Assembly: GCA_019635775.1 (NCBI GenBank)
Contig: JAHBYU010000007.1
Span: 165,795 to 229,794, forward strand
Length of the DNA stretch: 64,000 bases
Origin: Rhizobiaceae bacterium
GTDB lineage: Bacteria > Pseudomonadota > Alphaproteobacteria > Rhizobiales > Rhizobiaceae
Direction: 5' to 3'
Shown here in pieces: positions 60,747 through 64,000 of the stretch; the first letter of the stretch is position 1, and each line of letters opens with the position of its first letter. Both the position numbers and the translations under genes were made by a program. The notes below the pieces were generated by a model. It worked only from the letters and a program-made list of their open reading frames with translations, did not search any database and was not told the origin of the DNA.

Positions 60747-61076
60747 ATGCTTTCTCAGCCTTTCGAAGAGCCTGTTCGGGTTTGGGTCGGCCTTGGCTTT
60801 CCGCGCCAGCTCAACTCGGTTGTCGACGCCTACCAGTTTGCGATGGAGTATTGCGGAAACAGCCCCGAGCAACGTGCAGCCATCCGGGCCTGCAAAGCTG
60901 CATTGGTGGGAGATGTCGACGCTGAAACGGCCCGTGGCGTCTTTGTTGCCTTCGCCAAAAAGAAGGGCCTGATTGCAGACGACTGGTTGCCAATTCCGGC
61001 TAAAAGTCGGCGCCCCAGCCACATAGGCCTTCAGCGTCGATGGCCACTGTACTCGGTGTTTGTCGTTCGTCCATGA
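60747..61076 (+). CDS. DUF982-domain protein fused at its end to an antisense integrase fragment
   Basis: A 109-residue frame. Residues 1-80 follow the DUF982 layout (VWVGLGFPRQLNSVVDAYQF, AIRACKAALVGDVD, ARGVFVAFAKKKGLI). From about residue 91 the frame passes the recombination junction at 61021 and reads the opposite strand of a broken integrase, so the last 20 residues are not native. Confidence 0.75.
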   Translation: MLSQPFEEPVRVWVGLGFPRQLNSVVDAYQFAMEYCGNSPEQRAAIRACKAALVGDVDAETARGVFVAFAKKKGLIADDWLPIPAKSRRPSHIGLQRRWPLYSVFVVRP

Positions 61077-61458
61077 CGCTTCATGGGACCACACATATTC
61101 CCTGCCGCATTCCTCGAAGGTCGTGACCTTATCGGGGTGTGATCCGCCCCCCCCCCCCCGCAGCCGCACGTTCGGCCTTCCGGGCGCTACGTCGGACCTT
61201 CTTCTCTTCTGCGGGGTCAGCCCCGTCCCTGATCGCAAGGCGCAGACGCTCGGCCTTGTCGCGGGCTTGTGCCAGGGTGAAGTCTCGCGCGGCACCCAAG
61301 CCAATCACCTTGGGCTTTCCTTCGACCCAATAGCGATACAGCCAGCTCCTCGTGCCCTGGTCGCGGACCTGAAGATAGAGATTGTCGGACACGCAGGTCA
61401 TGCCGGCCTTGCGGATCGCATCGACCTCCCTCTGTGACATGGCGCGCTTGCGGGCCAT
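61021..61458 (-). pseudogene. Truncated tyrosine integrase, second copy
   Basis: The minus strand encodes the N-terminal ~145 residues of a close paralogue of the integrase at 9913 (about 90% identical over the first 110: ARKRAMSQREVDA, DQGTRSWLYRYWV). A run of 13 C at 61147-61159 breaks the frame, and after KAYV at 61021 the sequence changes to the DUF982 gene. The catalytic domain is missing. About 60 bases upstream of the ATG also match the first copy. Confidence 0.88.
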
Positions 61459-61857
61459 GGTTTGCCACCTTTTGTTACACGGAGGCGGACAATCGCTTGC
61501 CCTGTTGGCGTAGTCCAGTGAAAGCGTCCGCTGTTCCTCAGGCCCGGTACGGAAGGGACCAATCGCTGCAACTACGGCCGCAGGTGCCGCGTCCTTCGGG
61601 CCGACGGCCGCGACGTCGGCGACAATCCTGATCTCCGAGGACGGTGCCCGCGATTTGCGGGCCGTCCATCGCCTGCGGAGTTCATGACAAGGCTTAAACG
61701 CGCCACAGTTTAGTCAGTGCTAAATTTGGATGCAAGCAGTCTAATCAACAGAATTCGTTAAGTGTTTTGAAGACTACGTTCTCTTTTGCGCTTGTAATGC
61801 GATGCAATCGATCACAAGGTGCGATTCTACAAGCAGTGCATACGAGGAAATTGCATA
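61459..61857. other. Gap with thermonuclease remnant
   Basis: The only recognisable content is the decayed nuclease end at 61555-61640. The last 100 bases before the next gene are AT-rich and may hold its promoter. Confidence 0.5.
61555..61640 (+). pseudogene. Remnant of thermonuclease-like gene (copy 3)
   Basis: GTNRCNYGRRCRVLRADGRD then VGD, a one-base shift, and ILISE: the same C-terminal pattern as at 7293-7454. It is on the plus strand, next to the integrase remnant. Confidence 0.55.
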
Positions 61858-62469
61858 ATGCATGCGTGGGCGGACGGGTGCGCGACGGACGACAAATCGA
61901 ACGAGAATAAACTCGAACTGCTCCGCGGCGTCTGCATTGCCGCCCTGGCAATGGGCTTCACTATCCCGGCCGCGCGTGCCGCCGATTTCCAGGCCTCCAA
62001 TCAAACTGAGCTATATCAGGCGATAGCCGACGCACAGGCGAGCCGGGACGCAGAGTCCACTATCACGCTAATGGCGAGCCTCGCGATCACCAGCCCAACT
62101 CCTCTGATCGCCGGGAAGGCGATCACTATCGAGACGGGCGCCAACACGCTGTCTTACGGTTCGGCCGCGCTGTTCGACATAGCGGACGGCGCCAGCGTGG
62201 CCATCTCGGGCCAGATCCAGGGGACCGGCGTGCTGAACGCGGGTCCCCTGACCAAGGTGGGCGCAGGCGAACTTATCATCGACGACGTCACCGGTTCCGG
62301 CATTACCGTTATCAGCCTGGACGGCGGCCACACGCTCATCACCGGCGGCAGCGAGGTCAAGTTTGGCTCTTCCGCAGGCGGCAGGGTCTCACAATTGGAC
62401 ATCGCAGGAGCGGCCGGCCAGTCGGCGAGCCTGATACGCAATCCGGCAGAGGTGTTGCTTGGCACCTAA
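61858..62469 (+). CDS. Secreted autotransporter-passenger-like protein, probably truncated
   Basis: A 203-residue protein with an N-terminal hydrophobic export signal (about 24-43, ending AARA) and a beta-helix-like passenger (ITLMASLAITSPTPLIAGKA, GAGELIIDDVTGSG). It stops before any barrel domain, only 14 bases before the next frame. The pair is therefore probably one autotransporter gene split by a stop or rearrangement. GAGGAAA lies before the ATG. Confidence 0.6.
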   Translation: MHAWADGCATDDKSNENKLELLRGVCIAALAMGFTIPAARAADFQASNQTELYQAIADAQASRDAESTITLMASLAITSPTPLIAGKAITIETGANTLSYGSAALFDIADGASVAISGQIQGTGVLNAGPLTKVGAGELIIDDVTGSGITVISLDGGHTLITGGSEVKFGSSAGGRVSQLDIAGAAGQSASLIRNPAEVLLGT

Positions 62470-62483
62470 ACGGGGTCTTCGCG

Positions 62484-63962
62484 ATGTCAACTTTCCGTGG
62501 CGGCGGAACTCGAGCGAGGCGAGCAGACAATATGCAAAATGAAATACGAAGAGGGCGCCAGGCGTTCGTCAGACAGCAATATGTGGCCTGCCACCAACGT
62601 CGAACCAGCCCCCAAGAATCGCTCTCGCGCCTGCTGGGTGGCGCGTCGTCAATCGCGCTGCTTGCACTGGGAATCGCCTCCTCGTCTCCGGCGCTGTCCG
62701 CAGACATCACCTACACCGGCACGACCGCCGCCTTCCCTTGGCAGTTTGGAACGGCGTGGGACGGCGGCGTGGTGCCGGGAGCGGGCGATCGCGCGATCAT
62801 CGGACCGCATATGGTGGAAGGGAGCGTAGTTGGATCGAATCGTACCAGTATCGGCTTCAACACCAGCGGATTCGGCGTCCTCGACATCGGGTCGGTCTGG
62901 ATTACGCCGGACTCCGTGCTCACCAGCTTCACCAATGCGACCATGCCTGCCCTTCGGTTCCATGGCATCGATGGCATTGCGGCCCTGAACGAAAACGGCA
63001 ACGTCGTAACTTTCTTCCGGCGAACCATTCTCGCCGACGATCTGGTCTTCCGCGCCTCCAATTCCGCTGGAGGTGGATTCTTATGGCAGGAATTTGTGAC
63101 ATCCAGCGCCGCACCCCCTGGGATCGAGCTCAACGGTCACACCGCGACCTTCGACACGGTCAACGCCACGAACACGATGACCTTCGCCGCCAGTTCCGTC
63201 ATCTCGGGCGCCGGCAATATCGCCAAGACCGGCGCCGGCAACCTGTCGATCGGCTCGGTAAGCACCTACACCGGCAGCACCACCATCGCGGGCGGTACGC
63301 TGGCGCTGGTAGGCATCGGTAGCGTCGCCTCGTCGAGCCGGGTGATCGCGGACGGGACATTCGATATTTCCGCCCTGACCGGGGCCGGCGCGAGCATCCA
63401 GAGCCTCGCGGGAGGCGGCGCCGTCGTGCTCGGCACGAAGGACCTGACAATCACCAACGCGAATGATCGGTTCTCCGGCATCATCTCGGGCGACGGCGGA
63501 CTGACGATCGCTGCGGGAACGCAAGTCCTGGCCGGTGCGAACACCTACGCCGGAGCAACGACTGTCGAATCCGGCGCAACCTTGGCGGCCGGAGCCGCCA
63601 ACACGTTCAGCGCAGCCTCAGCGCACACGGTCCATGACGGCGGCACGTTGGCGCTTAACGGCTTCAGCCAGACAATTGCGGCGCTCGACAATGCCGGCCG
63701 CGTCACCTTAGGCGGCGCGCCGGGGACGACGCTGACGATCACTGGCGACTACATCAGCAATGGTGGGCGGCTCGATATCAATGCCGAACTCGGCGATGAC
63801 GGTTCCCTGACCGACATGGTCGTTATTGGCGGCGACAGCATTCTCACCGGTGGCGCGACGCAGATATTCGTGACCAATCTCGGTGGCGCTGGCGCGGCGA
63901 CGACCGGCGACGGCATCAAGATTATCGACGTGGCGGGAACGTCAGCTGGCCTGACCCCATAG
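62484..63962 (+). CDS. Autotransporter passenger (PATR-type repeats), ends in a stop before the barrel
   Basis: A 492-residue frame: an N-terminal part with a hydrophobic signal (about residues 48-72, ending PALSAD), then passenger repeats of the PATR type (KTGAGNLSIGSVSTYTGSTT, then ANTYAGATTVESGATLAAG and GGTLALNGFSQTIAALDNAG). It stops at 63960 in a place where related proteins continue, so it is truncated or frameshifted; any barrel would lie beyond the window. The start is uncertain; an ATG at 62532 is an alternative. Confidence 0.65.
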   Translation: MSTFRGGGTRARRADNMQNEIRRGRQAFVRQQYVACHQRRTSPQESLSRLLGGASSIALLALGIASSSPALSADITYTGTTAAFPWQFGTAWDGGVVPGAGDRAIIGPHMVEGSVVGSNRTSIGFNTSGFGVLDIGSVWITPDSVLTSFTNATMPALRFHGIDGIAALNENGNVVTFFRRTILADDLVFRASNSAGGGFLWQEFVTSSAAPPGIELNGHTATFDTVNATNTMTFAASSVISGAGNIAKTGAGNLSIGSVSTYTGSTTIAGGTLALVGIGSVASSSRVIADGTFDISALTGAGASIQSLAGGGAVVLGTKDLTITNANDRFSGIISGDGGLTIAAGTQVLAGANTYAGATTVESGATLAAGAANTFSAASAHTVHDGGTLALNGFSQTIAALDNAGRVTLGGAPGTTLTITGDYISNGGRLDINAELGDDGSLTDMVVIGGDSILTGGATQIFVTNLGGAGAATTGDGIKIIDVAGTSAGLTP

Positions 63963-64000
63963 GGTGGTCCGGTTTCAATCTTAGTGCATGATGGGCATCT

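Overview
The window reads as the accessory part of a Rhizobiales (Mesorhizobium/Phyllobacteriaceae-like) chromosome or large replicon. The GC-rich codon use, a MucR regulator, DUF982, DUF3606 and DUF1127 proteins, an HWE-family sensor kinase, a GGAAC-N16-CGTT (EcfG-type) promoter, and RepB/ParB-like proteins encoded beside a large serine recombinase all point that way. The genus is an inference from family content. I recognised no rRNA, tRNA or CRISPR array.

Left part (1-11 kb), mobile-element edge: a LuxR-type regulator; a tightly coupled serine recombinase / ParB-like / RepB-like operon with a divergent HTH gene, bracketed by imperfect direct repeats at 1361 and 5328 (third copy at 56696); a cupin/LysR divergent pair; two decayed ends of a thermonuclease-like gene; a subtilisin-type autotransporter; and a tyrosine integrase broken by one frameshift.

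Defence part (11.5-18.5 kb): a complete QatABCD anti-phage operon with overlapping genes, followed by two tandem HNH endonucleases. The N-terminal halves of the HNH proteins look like PUA/EVE-like and SRA-like DNA-reader domains. From 16 to 23 kb the gaps carry a dispersed repeat family and a ~230 bp duplication.

Middle part (19-31 kb): an outer-membrane beta-barrel protein, an AGCS amino acid:cation symporter, a decayed DUF4440 gene, two overlapping HupE/UreJ-like membrane genes, and then a four-gene cluster encoding a secreted DUF3604 protein with PHP-like metal motifs, an unknown secreted CxxC protein, a membrane-anchored parvulin isomerase and a HupE/UreJ-like transporter. I rate this cluster, the recombinase-ParB module and the HNH pair as the best candidates for undescribed systems.

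31-47 kb: MucR, a DUF3489 protein beside an iteron-like repeat array and a strong hairpin, an IS3-type remnant, a second autotransporter, a PD-(D/E)XK-like protein, a GIY-YIG/DUF4357 protein divergent from an XRE regulator, two c-di-GMP enzymes, a secreted beta carbonic anhydrase, two Rnk-like proteins (the second interrupted by TGA) and a TSUP permease.

47-64 kb: a stress-related stretch (DUF1127, catalase HPII, DUF892 ferritin-like protein, HWE kinase), an Arr-type rifampin ADP-ribosyltransferase, DUF2066, CGNR, P-loop kinase, DUF1232, SRAP and CMD-like proteins, DUF3606 and two DUF982 genes. The second DUF982 gene runs into a truncated second copy of the integrase. Another nuclease remnant and autotransporter passenger fragments reach the right edge.
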